Source: Sulfuritalea sp. (GTDB taxonomy: Bacteria > Pseudomonadota > Gammaproteobacteria > Burkholderiales > Rhodocyclaceae). From it: DNA of 64,000 nucleotides. Below are positions 36,701-44,456 of this stretch, in pieces. The DNA is taken from positions 1 to 64,000 of the forward strand of contig JALNZB010000004.1 in assembly GCA_023229545.1 (NCBI GenBank), in the 5' to 3' direction. The translations under genes and the position numbers were made by a program. The notes below the pieces were generated by a model. The model had not been told where the DNA came from and did no database searches. It saw only the letters and a list, made by a program, of their open reading frames with translations. Within the stretch, counting starts at the first letter, position 1. Each line of letters opens with the position of its first letter.

Positions 36701-37443
36701 GCGGCCTCGCGTATCTCGCGCTCGCCGGGCAGGAACACCAGCACGTCGCCCGCCCCTTCGCGATGCGCCTCGGACACGGCATCGACGATCGCCTCGTTGA
36801 GATCGCCGTCCTTCTTTTCCTGCCAGGGACGGTAGCGCGTCTCGATGGGGTAGAGCCGGCCCGAAACTTCGATCACCGGCGCGCCGTTAAAGTGTTTGCT
36901 GAAACGCTCGGCATCGAGCGTGGCTGAGGTCACTATGACTTTGAGATCACGCCGTCTCGCCAGCACCGACTTTAGATAGCCGAGCAGGAAGTCGATGTTC
37001 AGGCTGCGCTCGTGCGCCTCGTCGATCAAAATCGTGTCGTACTGGCGCAGCAGGGGATCGGTCTGCGTCTCCGCCAGCAGGATGCCATCGGTCATCAGCT
37101 TGATGTAGGAATTCGACGTGACCTTGTCGGTAAAGCGAATCTTGAAGCCGACATGGCGACCAAGTTCCGACTTCAACTCCTGCGCGATGCGCGTCGCGGT
37201 GGCGCGAGCGGCGATGCGACGGGGCTGGGTGTGGCCGATCAGGCCGTTGAGGCCGCGACCGATTTCGAGGCAGATCTTCGGCAGTTGCGTGGTCTTGCCC
37301 GAGCCGGTCTCGCCGCAGATCACCACCACCTGGTGGCGGAGAATCGCCTCGGCGATCTCGCCACGACGCGCACTGATGGGCAGCGCATCGTCGTAGAGCA
37401 GCGCCGGTCGCGCCGCCCGCCGCGCTTCGGGATCGAACTTCAT
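33709..37443 (-). CDS. hrpA: ATP-dependent DEAH-box RNA helicase HrpA
   Basis: Helicase of 1244 residues, close to the usual 1300. It has GETGSGKTTQLPKI (Walker A), DEAH, SAT in VIVTSATLDAERF, QRAGRCGR and the long C-terminal HrpA region. HrpA helps rescue stalled ribosomes in other bacteria. Three dispersed 25-bp repeat copies lie in the gene, at residues about 157-165 (KSVLARRRD, next to the SAT motif), 976-984 (KVGAGTTV) and 1073-1081 (ESAFATRRD), all keeping the frame. The ATG at 37443 follows an upstream alternative lacking family similarity. Confidence 0.95.
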   Translation of the reverse strand: MKFDPEARRAARPALLYDDALPISARRGEIAEAILRHQVVVICGETGSGKTTQLPKICLEIGRGLNGLIGHTQPRRIAARATATRIAQELKSELGRHVGFKIRFTDKVTSNSYIKLMTDGILLAETQTDPLLRQYDTILIDEAHERSLNIDFLLGYLKSVLARRRDLKVIVTSATLDAERFSKHFNGAPVIEVSGRLYPIETRYRPWQEKKDGDLNEAIVDAVSEAHREGAGDVLVFLPGEREIREAAEALRKHHPPGLEVLSLFARQSAVEQARVFSGHQGRRVVLATNVAETSLTVPGIRYVIDSGLARVKRYSHRNKVEQLQVEPISRAAASQRAGRCGRVSAGICFRLYDEEDFSKRDAYTEPEILRSSLAGVILRMKSLHLGDVEDFPFLEAPAPRMIADGYNLLAELGALDETSKALTRVGVELAKLPLDPKIGRMILAAREHGCLREMLVIAAALGTQDPRDRPQEHAATADQAHAKWKDEKSEFLSYLKLWHAADEVWKHETTNKQRQWCRQNFLSWLRVREWRDVHGQLMTVCHEHGWKENQLAASYEAIHKALLTGLLGHIGLISEEDKNYLGARGIRFFIHPGSSLLKKAGRWIVAAELVETSRLFARCIAKIEPEWLEQVGGHLIRRHVYEPHWEKGPGQVVAWERVTLHGLMLHAKRRVHYGPSDPKLAREILIREALVEGQVGEDWVRKWRFFQHNAKLMKEIEALEHKSRRPDVLVDDELIYAFYDAKLPEGIITLAAFDHWRREAEAANPKLLCLEKEQLMRHEAAGITTDAFPPALTHRGQSFKLSYHHDPGAADDGVTLILPLPALNQLPANRCEWLVPGLLKEKILALLKTLQQKYRHRLQPLDEFASDFCESEHDFDEPLVRALTRAAEERLAMKLPLDAFRSGELRPHLFMNFRLTDEHGGTLAISRNLAELRAEYRDRVEQVYAAAEVQHEAAAGELSGLTAWTFGALPELMEVKVGAGTTVGFPALVDMGESVRLTAFDTEDKARAEHRRGMARLFALQLAAQVKAIEKLPGLRELAMQFIALGTEKELREQLIAVTLERTCLMDPLPTEESAFATRRDAARGRVLLVAQEILRLLGTLLSEHAVLAKKLVSMQKAFPQACADIGAQLAELMPKRFIATTPFERLQHYPRYLKAIGLRLEKSRSDPARDARLMADWQALGKPWERERNAMLKSGQQGDAFLDEFRWLLEELRVALFAQELKTSSPVSVKRLQKMWDTRLHK
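34203..34227 (+). repeat. Dispersed 25-bp repeat, copy 6 (inside hrpA)
   Basis: Reads GCCGTGTCGCGA then ACGCCGACTCTTC. It is antisense to hrpA and encodes part of EESAFATRRD. Confidence 0.75.
34493..34517 (+). repeat. Dispersed 25-bp repeat, copy 7 (inside hrpA)
   Basis: Reads ACCGTAGTGCCA then GCGCCGACTTTCA. It is antisense to hrpA and encodes KVGAGTTV, the same peptide as in glnS. Confidence 0.8.
36951..36975 (+). repeat. Dispersed 25-bp repeat, copy 8 (inside hrpA)
   Basis: Reads GCCGTCTCGCCA then GCACCGACTTTAG. It is antisense to hrpA and encodes KSVLARRRD just before the conserved LKVIVTSAT strand. Confidence 0.75.
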
Positions 37444-37514
37444 TGCTGCAATTTTACGCCAGCCGGTAGAATCGCAGCTTCGCCGCAACGCCCAATCACC
37501 AAAGCCCAGCCATC

Positions 37515-39311
37515 ATGGCCGACACCGAAAAGCCGTCCATCCGCGTGGATACCGTACCCGGCGCAAGCGCACGGGTACATAACTTCATCCGCCACATCAT
37601 CGACGCCGACCTCAAAGCCGGAAAATATTCGTCGCGCCACTGGAGCGGACGGCCCGGCCCGGCGGCGCAGCAGAAAGTCGGCGCTGGCACAACGGTGGAT
37701 GGGGCGAAAATAAGAACTCGCTTCCCGCCGGAGCCGAACGGCTACCTGCACTTCGGCCATGCCAAGTCGATCTGCCTGAATTTCGGCCTGGCGCTGGATT
37801 ATCAGGGTGTCTGCCACTTGCGCTTCGACGACACCAATCCGGAGAAGGAAGAGCAGGAATATGTCGATTCGATCATCGACGCGGTGCGCTGGCTGGGCTT
37901 CGACTGGGGGGACAACCAGTATCTGGCCTCCAACTACTTCCAGTGGATGTACGACTTCGCCGAAAGGCTGATCGAGGCCGGCCACGCCTATGTCGATTCG
38001 CAAACTCCCGACGAGATGCGCGCCAGCCGTGGCACGCTGACCGAGGCGGGACGCAACTCGCCGTTTCGCTCGCGCCTGCCTGCCGAGAATCTCGACCTGT
38101 TCCGCCGCATGAAGGCCGGCGAATTCGCCGATGGCACGCACATCCTGCGGGCGAAAATCGACATGTCCTCGGGCAACATCAACCTGCGCGACCCGGCGAT
38201 CTACCGCATCCGCCACGTCACGCATCACAACACCGGCGATGCCTGGTGCATCTACCCGATGTACACCTACGCCCATCCCATCGAGGACGCGCTGGAGAAC
38301 ATCACTCATTCCATCTGCACCCTCGAATTCGAGGACCAGCGACCGTTCTACGACTGGCTGCTGGCGCGGCTGGCTGAGCTCGGCTGCGTCAATACCCCCG
38401 TGCCGCAGCAGATCGAATTCGCCCGGCTCAATCTTTCCTATGTCGTGCTCTCCAAGCGCAAGCTGATCCAGCTGGTCGAGGAAGGACACGTCAGCGGCTG
38501 GGACGATCCGCGCCTGCCGACGCTGGTCGGCGCGCGCCGTCGCGGCTACACGCCGGAAGGCTTCCGCCATTTCGCCGAAATGATCGGCGTCACTAAATCG
38601 GATTCCTGGATCGACATCAGCGTGCTGGAAGACTGCCAGCGCGAACACATGAACGAAACCGCGCCGCGCCGCATCGCCGTGCTCGACCCGGTCAGGCTGG
38701 TCATCGACAACTACCCGGAAGGGCAGGAAGAGGAATGCCTCGCCCCCAATCACCCGCAGAAACCCGAGTGGGGCAAGCGTCCGGTGCCGTTTTCACGGGA
38801 GCTGTGGATCGAGCGCGAGGACTTCATGGAAGCGCCGTCCAAGGGCTATTTCCGCCTCTTCCCCGGCAACACCGTGCGCCTGCGCTACGGCTTCGTCGTC
38901 AAGTGCGTCGGCTGCGACAAGGACGCCGACGGCAACATCACGACCGTGCATTGCGAGTACATGGCCGACTCGAAATCCGGCACGCCGGGCGCGGACGCTT
39001 ACAAGGTCAAGGGCAACATCCACTGGGTCTCGGCGCGCCACGCCTATGCCGGCGAAGTACGCCTGTACGACCGCCTGTTCGCCGTCGAAGCGCCGGGCGA
39101 GGGCGGTCGCGACTTCACCACCGACATCAACCCGAACTCGCTGCGGGTCATCCTCGCCCAACTGGAACCCGCCGTGAAGGGCGCCAGCGCCGATGACCGC
39201 TTCCAGTTCGAACGCCACGGCTATTTCGTCGCCGACCGCGTCGATTCGCGCCCCGGCGCGCCGGTGTTCAACCGCGCCGTGACGCTGAGGGACTCCTGGA
39301 GCAAGAAGTGA
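37515..39311 (+). CDS. glnS: Glutaminyl-tRNA synthetase with a repeat-derived N-terminal insertion
   Basis: Charges tRNA-Gln. The 598 residues contain HFGH at 79-82 (class I HIGH site), VLSKRKL (KMSKS-type) and the anticodon-binding barrels. Between the first helix (NFIRHIIDADLKAGK) and TRFPPEPNGYLHFGH lie about 30 residues where the E. coli enzyme, from memory, has about five. The extra ~25 residues (about 75 bp) include KVGAGTTV (54-61), encoded by a 25-bp repeat copy. The insertion is in frame, and as the essential enzyme it must be tolerated. Confidence 0.96.
   Translation: MADTEKPSIRVDTVPGASARVHNFIRHIIDADLKAGKYSSRHWSGRPGPAAQQKVGAGTTVDGAKIRTRFPPEPNGYLHFGHAKSICLNFGLALDYQGVCHLRFDDTNPEKEEQEYVDSIIDAVRWLGFDWGDNQYLASNYFQWMYDFAERLIEAGHAYVDSQTPDEMRASRGTLTEAGRNSPFRSRLPAENLDLFRRMKAGEFADGTHILRAKIDMSSGNINLRDPAIYRIRHVTHHNTGDAWCIYPMYTYAHPIEDALENITHSICTLEFEDQRPFYDWLLARLAELGCVNTPVPQQIEFARLNLSYVVLSKRKLIQLVEEGHVSGWDDPRLPTLVGARRRGYTPEGFRHFAEMIGVTKSDSWIDISVLEDCQREHMNETAPRRIAVLDPVRLVIDNYPEGQEEECLAPNHPQKPEWGKRPVPFSRELWIEREDFMEAPSKGYFRLFPGNTVRLRYGFVVKCVGCDKDADGNITTVHCEYMADSKSGTPGADAYKVKGNIHWVSARHAYAGEVRLYDRLFAVEAPGEGGRDFTTDINPNSLRVILAQLEPAVKGASADDRFQFERHGYFVADRVDSRPGAPVFNRAVTLRDSWSKK
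37672..37696 (-). repeat. Dispersed 25-bp repeat, copy 9 (inside glnS)
   Basis: On the minus strand it reads ACCGTTGTGCCA then GCGCCGACTTTCT. It lies within the roughly 75-bp insertion in glnS and encodes KVGAGTTV. Confidence 0.85.
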
Positions 39312-40138
39312 AGTTCACGGAACAGCTCGCTGCGGCCTGGCAAGACAACAACTCCCTGCTCTGCGTCGGCCTCGACCCCGACCCGGCGAAATTCCCCGTT
39401 CATCTGCAAGACAAACCCGACGGCATCTTCCGCTTCTGCGCCGAGATCGCCGATGCCACGGCCGACCTCGCCTGCGCCTTCAAGCCGCAGATCGCCTACT
39501 TCGCCGCGCGCCGCGCCGAAGACCAGCTCGAAGCGCTGATCGCCCACATCCACGACAAGCATCCGGGCGTGCCCGTGATCCTCGACGCCAAGCGTGGCGA
39601 CATCGGCAGCACCGCCGAGCAGTACGCGATCGAAGCCTTCGAGCGCTACAAGGCCGACGCCGTGACGGTGAACCCCTACATGGGCCGCGACTCGGTCGAG
39701 CCCTGGCTGGCATACAAGGACAAGGGCGTAATCCTGCTCTGCCGCACCTCGAATCCCGGCGGCAGCGATCTGCAATTCCTGAGAGTCGGCGCTGGTGATA
39801 CGGCGGTTTTCGAGCACGTCGCCCGTCTCGTCGCCACCGAGTGGAACACCATGGGGGCAACCCCGGGCCAATGCGCCCTCGTCGTCGGCGCCACCTTCCC
39901 CGGCGAGATCGCCCGTGTGCGCGAGATCGTCGGCGACATGCCGCTGCTGGTGCCCGGCATCGGCGCCCAGGGCGGCGACATCGAAGCCACCGTAACGGCG
40001 GGCAAGACCGCCGCCGGAACCGGCCTGATGATCAACTCCTCGCGCGCCATCCTCTATGCCGGCAAGGGCGAAGACTACGCCGCAGTCGCGAGACAAGTGG
40101 CGCTGCAAACGCGCGACGCGATCAACCGCTGGCGGTAG
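39308..40138 (+). CDS. pyrF: Orotidine 5'-phosphate decarboxylase (type 2)
   Basis: Last step of UMP synthesis. The 276 residues have the type-2 PyrF features: LCVGLDPDPAKFP, DAKRGDIGSTAEQYA (catalytic Lys-Asp set), NPYMGRDSVEPWL and LVVGATFPGE. It starts at a GTG overlapping the glnS stop by 4 nt. Residues about 158-166 (RVGAGDTAV) after GGSDLQFL come from a 25-bp repeat copy, making this loop slightly longer than in relatives I recall. Confidence 0.95.
   Translation: MKFTEQLAAAWQDNNSLLCVGLDPDPAKFPVHLQDKPDGIFRFCAEIADATADLACAFKPQIAYFAARRAEDQLEALIAHIHDKHPGVPVILDAKRGDIGSTAEQYAIEAFERYKADAVTVNPYMGRDSVEPWLAYKDKGVILLCRTSNPGGSDLQFLRVGAGDTAVFEHVARLVATEWNTMGATPGQCALVVGATFPGEIARVREIVGDMPLLVPGIGAQGGDIEATVTAGKTAAGTGLMINSSRAILYAGKGEDYAAVARQVALQTRDAINRWR
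39780..39804 (-). repeat. Dispersed 25-bp repeat, copy 10 (inside pyrF)
   Basis: On the minus strand it reads GCCGTATCACCA then GCGCCGACTCTCA. It is in frame and encodes RVGAGDTA. Confidence 0.8.
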
Positions 40139-40152
40139 CAGCGGCGAAAGAC

Positions 40153-40197
40153 ATTACCCTCTTTATTACCCTCATTTGAGGGTAATTACCCTCTTTT
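40153..40197. terminator. Palindromic ATTACCCTC cluster between pyrF and fic
   Basis: The 9-mer ATTACCCTC occurs three times (40153, 40165, 40185) and once inverted (40178-40186). This creates two overlapping perfect palindromes, ATTACCCTCA-TT-TGAGGGTAAT and GAGGGTAATTACCCTC. The second is followed by TTTT and so can act as a rho-independent terminator for pyrF. It includes the fic stop codon. The repeated motif could also be an operator. Confidence 0.6.
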
Positions 40198-41229
40198 CCG
40201 CCAGCGCGTGCCTGGCCCCAAACCCAGGCACTCCACCTCATCGGCCCCCTGCTGCTCGCGCAGCACGCGGCGGATCATGTCCCGGCTCACGCCGGGGCAG
40301 GCCCGTTCAAGCTCCGCGATGGTGAACTCGGAAGGCACGCGAATCAGCGCCGCCAACACCAGTTCGCGCTTGGAGCCGCGCGGCGCAGCAACCTCGCCGA
40401 CCCGCTCGGCGAACTCCTTGTAGGCGGTCTTGAGGATGTAGAGCACGAAATTGATATAGGGCCAGGGATCGTGCTTGCCCTCGTGCCAGCCTTGGGAACT
40501 GAGTTCCAGCGTCTCGTAGTAGCGCGCCTTGTTCTCCTCCACCAGACGTTCCAGGCTGATGTACCGCCCCACCTCGTAGCCCAGCCGATGACACTGGAGC
40601 AACCACAACAAGCGCGAGACGCGGCCGTTGCCGTCGCGGAAGGGATGGATGCAAAGGAAATCGAGATTGAAGGCCGCCAGCGCAATCAGCGGATGTACCC
40701 AGGCCTCGTCCAGGCAACGCTGCCAGTCGGCCACCAGCGCCGCCATGCCCTCGCCCGTGCGCGCGGCAGCAACTGGTCGGAAGCGCACCCGCTCGCGGCC
40801 ATCCGCGTAACGCTCGATGATGTCGCCGTCCTTTTCCTTGTACTGCCCCGCATCCCAAATCTGCCCACGCGCCATGGCATGCAGGCGGCGAATGGTGTCC
40901 TCACTGACGGCGATGCCCGCCGCCTCGCGATGCAGCCAGTCCAGCGCATCGCGATAGCCGCGCACTTCTTCCTCGTCCCGATCACGGAACAAAGGCTTGG
41001 GCACCACCAGCACATCGCGCACGCGGGACGCATCGAGCGCCACGCCCTCGATGCGGTTCGACGAAACCGCGCTCTCGATCAGCGCGTGTTCGCGCAACAC
41101 CTTGAGCCGCTGCGGCGACTGCCGCGTGTAAAGCTCCTGCTTGCCGCGAAATTCGCCGAGGTCGGCGAGATACCAGGCGGCGGCGGGGTGGATGGAGGCG
41201 GCGGACGAGAGAAATCGAAGTGTATGCAT
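40186..41229 (-). CDS. Fic-domain protein (predicted AMP-transferase)
   Basis: 347 residues from the ATG at 41229. The active-site motif HPFRDGNGRVSRLL is intact. An N-terminal SNRIEG matches the inhibitory (S/T)xxxE(G/N) helix, so it is a self-inhibited class II Fic protein that should transfer AMP to a target when relieved. A C-terminal winged-helix-like segment (SEFTIAELERACPGVSRDMIRRVL) may bind DNA. It starts 4 bases after the stop of the recombinase-HEPN gene, so the two are likely co-translated. A TTG start at 41244 is possible. Target unknown. Confidence 0.9.
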   Translation of the reverse strand: MHTLRFLSSAASIHPAAAWYLADLGEFRGKQELYTRQSPQRLKVLREHALIESAVSSNRIEGVALDASRVRDVLVVPKPLFRDRDEEEVRGYRDALDWLHREAAGIAVSEDTIRRLHAMARGQIWDAGQYKEKDGDIIERYADGRERVRFRPVAAARTGEGMAALVADWQRCLDEAWVHPLIALAAFNLDFLCIHPFRDGNGRVSRLLWLLQCHRLGYEVGRYISLERLVEENKARYYETLELSSQGWHEGKHDPWPYINFVLYILKTAYKEFAERVGEVAAPRGSKRELVLAALIRVPSEFTIAELERACPGVSRDMIRRVLREQQGADEVECLGLGPGTRWRKRG

Positions 41230-41233
41230 CGAG

Positions 41234-42544
41234 CTATCCAACAACCGGCTGACGCTGCATCACATAGGTGATGAGGTCCTCCAAATACGCAGCGATCTTG
41301 CTCGGTCCCGGCGAATACTTACCCGGATGACCGCACTTATTTCGCAATCCCAGACACTCGACCAAAATCCCTTTCACATTCTTGTCGAAGATACCCAAGT
41401 CCCGTGCAATATTGAGCAGAGTTGTTTCCTTGATCACCCCAAGATCGTCTATGGACTTTATCTCGCGAGCGTTTTGATCATGCTTTTGCAGTGCAGTATT
41501 CAGCACATTCAGGCTGTGAGAAAAACATTCCAAGTGAATTCTTCTGACCGCCGCCTGCCACGCCAAAACAACTGCCGCTCGGAACGCCTTAATGCGGTAG
41601 CAACTAATTGCCTCCAAAAAATATTCTCGCTCGTCGGAATCAGTCAGTTCGCCCACAATATTCGCCAATGCAGTCGTATCGACTTCCTCTTCCCCCTGGC
41701 TGGCTAAGAGTCTATCCAAAGGGCTGAAATCTACGTCAAGCTGTGACTTCCCAATCCTCAGCCATTTTTGAATTGTCGAAGCACTTAGACCAAGATACTT
41801 TCCGATAACACCCAACGGGACACCGTACATCTGCATGTGAACCACATATGCATATCTCAGGCTTCTAAGACTTTGGCTTTTGTCGATTCCAGCTAGCGCG
41901 GCAGCCCGATGGAAAGCCCGTTGCGCGACCTGCGCGGTAATCGGGACACCCGGCTTCTGCTCGAAAAGCCAAGTACTAGGCCGCGCTTGCTCAATGTATC
42001 CGGGTAAAGTCGCGGCAATGTACTCGGGGAGAATGGCCGTACGACTAACCCGGTGGCTCTTTCGCCTAAGCTCAATCCGACGGTTCTGGAAATCTATGTC
42101 ACGAATTCTTAGGTCGAGGAGTTCCTTCAGCTCCAACCCGGCACCATAGGTCAGTGCAAGCAGGAGATGATGCTTTGGCGACTTGATGGCCGCCAGTAAC
42201 TTCCGCACGTCCTCGGGACTATGTACCAGGATTGGATTAACCGCTTCGGAACGATTTGGCAAGTTGAAATCGGCTCTCGATACGTCCAGCTTACGGATGC
42301 GCTTAAGAAAAAAAACCGCCGCATGGGTTGCTTGATGTACGGTTTGACGGGCAAGCCTTTCCCGTTTCGTCAAATGCCCCAAGAATTCCTGCACCACCTC
42401 TACATTCATGGAGTCGAGTTTCCCTGGTGCGAACTCATCCAGTCTCTTGATCCACATGCGGTACACCGACTGCGTCTTGAGGTGGAGTTTCCGCCTACGC
42501 ATTTCCTCGTCTAACTGGTCAATCGGTGATATCGCTTCAGTCAT
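41234..42544 (-). CDS. Catalytically dead tyrosine-recombinase domain fused to HEPN-like domain
   Basis: 436 residues from the ATG at 42544 (AAGGGA before it). Residues about 10-95 match the SAM-like N-terminal domain of integron/XerC-type recombinases, and 105-270 the catalytic core. The expected catalytic residues are replaced: first Arg by E138 (YGAGLELKE), His by R227 (RSLRYAY, the following Arg kept), second His by L253 (YLGLS) and the Tyr nucleophile by W261 (TIQKWLRI). DNA binding may remain but strand cutting should not. The C-terminal part (about 300-436) is helical with AFRAAVVLAWQAAVRR and R401-NKCG-H406, an RX4H motif like HEPN ribonucleases. The DNA is AT-richer than its neighbours. 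Function unknown. Confidence 0.8.
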   Translation of the reverse strand: MTEAISPIDQLDEEMRRRKLHLKTQSVYRMWIKRLDEFAPGKLDSMNVEVVQEFLGHLTKRERLARQTVHQATHAAVFFLKRIRKLDVSRADFNLPNRSEAVNPILVHSPEDVRKLLAAIKSPKHHLLLALTYGAGLELKELLDLRIRDIDFQNRRIELRRKSHRVSRTAILPEYIAATLPGYIEQARPSTWLFEQKPGVPITAQVAQRAFHRAAALAGIDKSQSLRSLRYAYVVHMQMYGVPLGVIGKYLGLSASTIQKWLRIGKSQLDVDFSPLDRLLASQGEEEVDTTALANIVGELTDSDEREYFLEAISCYRIKAFRAAVVLAWQAAVRRIHLECFSHSLNVLNTALQKHDQNAREIKSIDDLGVIKETTLLNIARDLGIFDKNVKGILVECLGLRNKCGHPGKYSPGPSKIAAYLEDLITYVMQRQPVVG

Positions 42545-42621
42545 GTTGATTCCCTTGATCAATATTCGGCGCCATCAATTCGAGTTGTTCTGCGTAACGG
42601 TACTTACTCATGCCCGCATTC

Positions 42622-44418
42622 TCACGCCGCCGCCATGCTGTCGGCAACTCCGCTCACCACTAACTCCCGCGTCGCCCGCGTCATCGCCACGTAGAGCAGC
42701 TTCGCTTCCTCAGGCGTACGCTCGCTTCCCTCCGCCAACTGCTCCACGCCCGCCACGGCGACCAGCGGGAACTCCAGGCCCTTGCAGGAGTGCATGGTAA
42801 CGGCCAGCACCGCATCCTCGTCAGGCGCGAAGGTCGCATCCTTGAAGTAGGTCACCGGCACGCCGAAGCCGCGCAGCGTCGCCAGCACCGCCTTGCCCAC
42901 CGGGTTGTAGTGACGGTAGATCACCGCCATGTCGCGCCAGGGCGTGCCGTCGCGATGGGCATCCTTCAGGCGCCGGACAATGAACTCGGCTTCGTCTCGC
43001 AGCGTCGGCAGCTTGACCACCTGCGGCGGTGGGCCGGCGCGACCGGCGGATTGGGGGCGGATCAGCGGCACGCCGTCGTCGTCGGCGTCCTGCGCCTTGA
43101 GGATGCCTTGCGCAACGTCGCGGGCGAAGCGCAGGATTTCGTCGGTGTTGCGGTAATTCACCTTGAGTATCGTGGTGCGCCCCTGAGCCTGGATGCCGAC
43201 GCGCTTGAAGCTGAACTTCTTGCGTTCGGCATCGCCATATATTGATTGCGCATCGTCGTAGAGCACCAGCAGGCTGTTGGTTTTCGGGTCCACCATCTGC
43301 ACCACGAGCTTGAACCACTCGGGCTTGAAGTCGTGGCCTTCGTCGATCAAAAGGGCATCGTATTGGGCGGCGGGGATGATGCCGCTCTCGACACTGCGGA
43401 TCACGCGCTCCACCATGTCGTCGGAGAAGGCGTCTTTATCATCGCTGGCGGCGGGAAGACCGGCGTTGTAGGCGACGAGCTGGGCGCGGCACCATTGATG
43501 GAAATGGTAAGTGTGCACCTTTGCGTCCAGCCCCTTGTCGGCCATGCTGCGCGCCAGCCGCCGGGCCAGGGACTTGTTGTAGCAGAGCACCAGGATGGGT
43601 TTGCTGGAGGCCCGCGCCAGGTATTCAGCGCGATAGCCGAGGATCAGCGTCTTGCCCGAACCGGCGACGCCATGAATCACGCGATGGCCTTCGCCCAGGC
43701 TGCGGGCAAGCTGCTCCTGATGCAGATCCATGACTTGCATCAGGTCCATGCCATCGGCTTCGCCGTCCGCCGCGAACAGCGTTCCCTGGCGCGGCGGGAT
43801 GCGCACTTCGGGGAACAGGTGCCAGCGCAGACGGTCGATCTGCGGCAGGCTCAACGCGCTCCGGAAGCGCACGCTGAACATCTCCCACAGGCGGCGCTGG
43901 AAGACCTCGGCGTCTACGCTCTCCAGCATTTCGTCCCGACAGATCACCCGCTGCGGCGGCATGACATCGCCCAGCCCGCCTTCGTCGAAGGCCTTGCGCG
44001 TGATGTTGGTCAACACCACGCCGTAACTCCAGGGGAAGCGCAGCCTGCCGGCTTCGCGCCCGGAGGAGAAAACCAGTTGCGGATCCTTCTCCAACGCGCC
44101 GGCAAGCGCCTGGGCGTAATGCCGGGCCTGCTCCAGCGGGTTGAGTACGGTCTTGGACTTGCCGTCGGCGTGGATCACGGCGTTGTCGGGGTTGATCGTA
44201 ATGACGGTATCGCGCCGCCAGTCCTTGACTTCCAGCACCAACAATCCCCGGTGCGGATGCAGGACGATGAAGTCCGGATGCCGCGTGCTGGACCCGACCG
44301 GGACGTTGTACCAGCACAGGTAATCGTCTTCCAGCTTGGCTTCGAGGCGCTCGGCGAAACGCCGTTCGCCACCGGTGTCGAAGGTACAACTGCCTATGCC
44401 GGGAATCAGTATTGCCAT
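42622..44418 (-). CDS. NERD-domain UvrD/Rep-like helicase
   Basis: 598 residues. An N-terminal NERD nuclease-related domain (about 10-130: FAERLEAKLEDDYLCWYNVP, DFIVLHPHRGLLVLEVKDW) precedes a superfamily 1 helicase: GVAGSGKTLILGYRA (Walker A), LLIDEGHDFKPEW (DEGH in place of DExQ), VNYRNTDEI and VTMHSCKGLEFPLV, YVAMTRATREL. NERD-helicases act on DNA and are common in accessory and defence regions. The stop lies about 78 bp before the recombinase-HEPN gene on the same strand, so the three genes may form one unit. Confidence 0.88.
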   Translation of the reverse strand: MAILIPGIGSCTFDTGGERRFAERLEAKLEDDYLCWYNVPVGSSTRHPDFIVLHPHRGLLVLEVKDWRRDTVITINPDNAVIHADGKSKTVLNPLEQARHYAQALAGALEKDPQLVFSSGREAGRLRFPWSYGVVLTNITRKAFDEGGLGDVMPPQRVICRDEMLESVDAEVFQRRLWEMFSVRFRSALSLPQIDRLRWHLFPEVRIPPRQGTLFAADGEADGMDLMQVMDLHQEQLARSLGEGHRVIHGVAGSGKTLILGYRAEYLARASSKPILVLCYNKSLARRLARSMADKGLDAKVHTYHFHQWCRAQLVAYNAGLPAASDDKDAFSDDMVERVIRSVESGIIPAAQYDALLIDEGHDFKPEWFKLVVQMVDPKTNSLLVLYDDAQSIYGDAERKKFSFKRVGIQAQGRTTILKVNYRNTDEILRFARDVAQGILKAQDADDDGVPLIRPQSAGRAGPPPQVVKLPTLRDEAEFIVRRLKDAHRDGTPWRDMAVIYRHYNPVGKAVLATLRGFGVPVTYFKDATFAPDEDAVLAVTMHSCKGLEFPLVAVAGVEQLAEGSERTPEEAKLLYVAMTRATRELVVSGVADSMAAA

Positions 44419-44456
44419 GCCTCGCCTTTCTTGACAGGCGACAATTCTCACACGGC

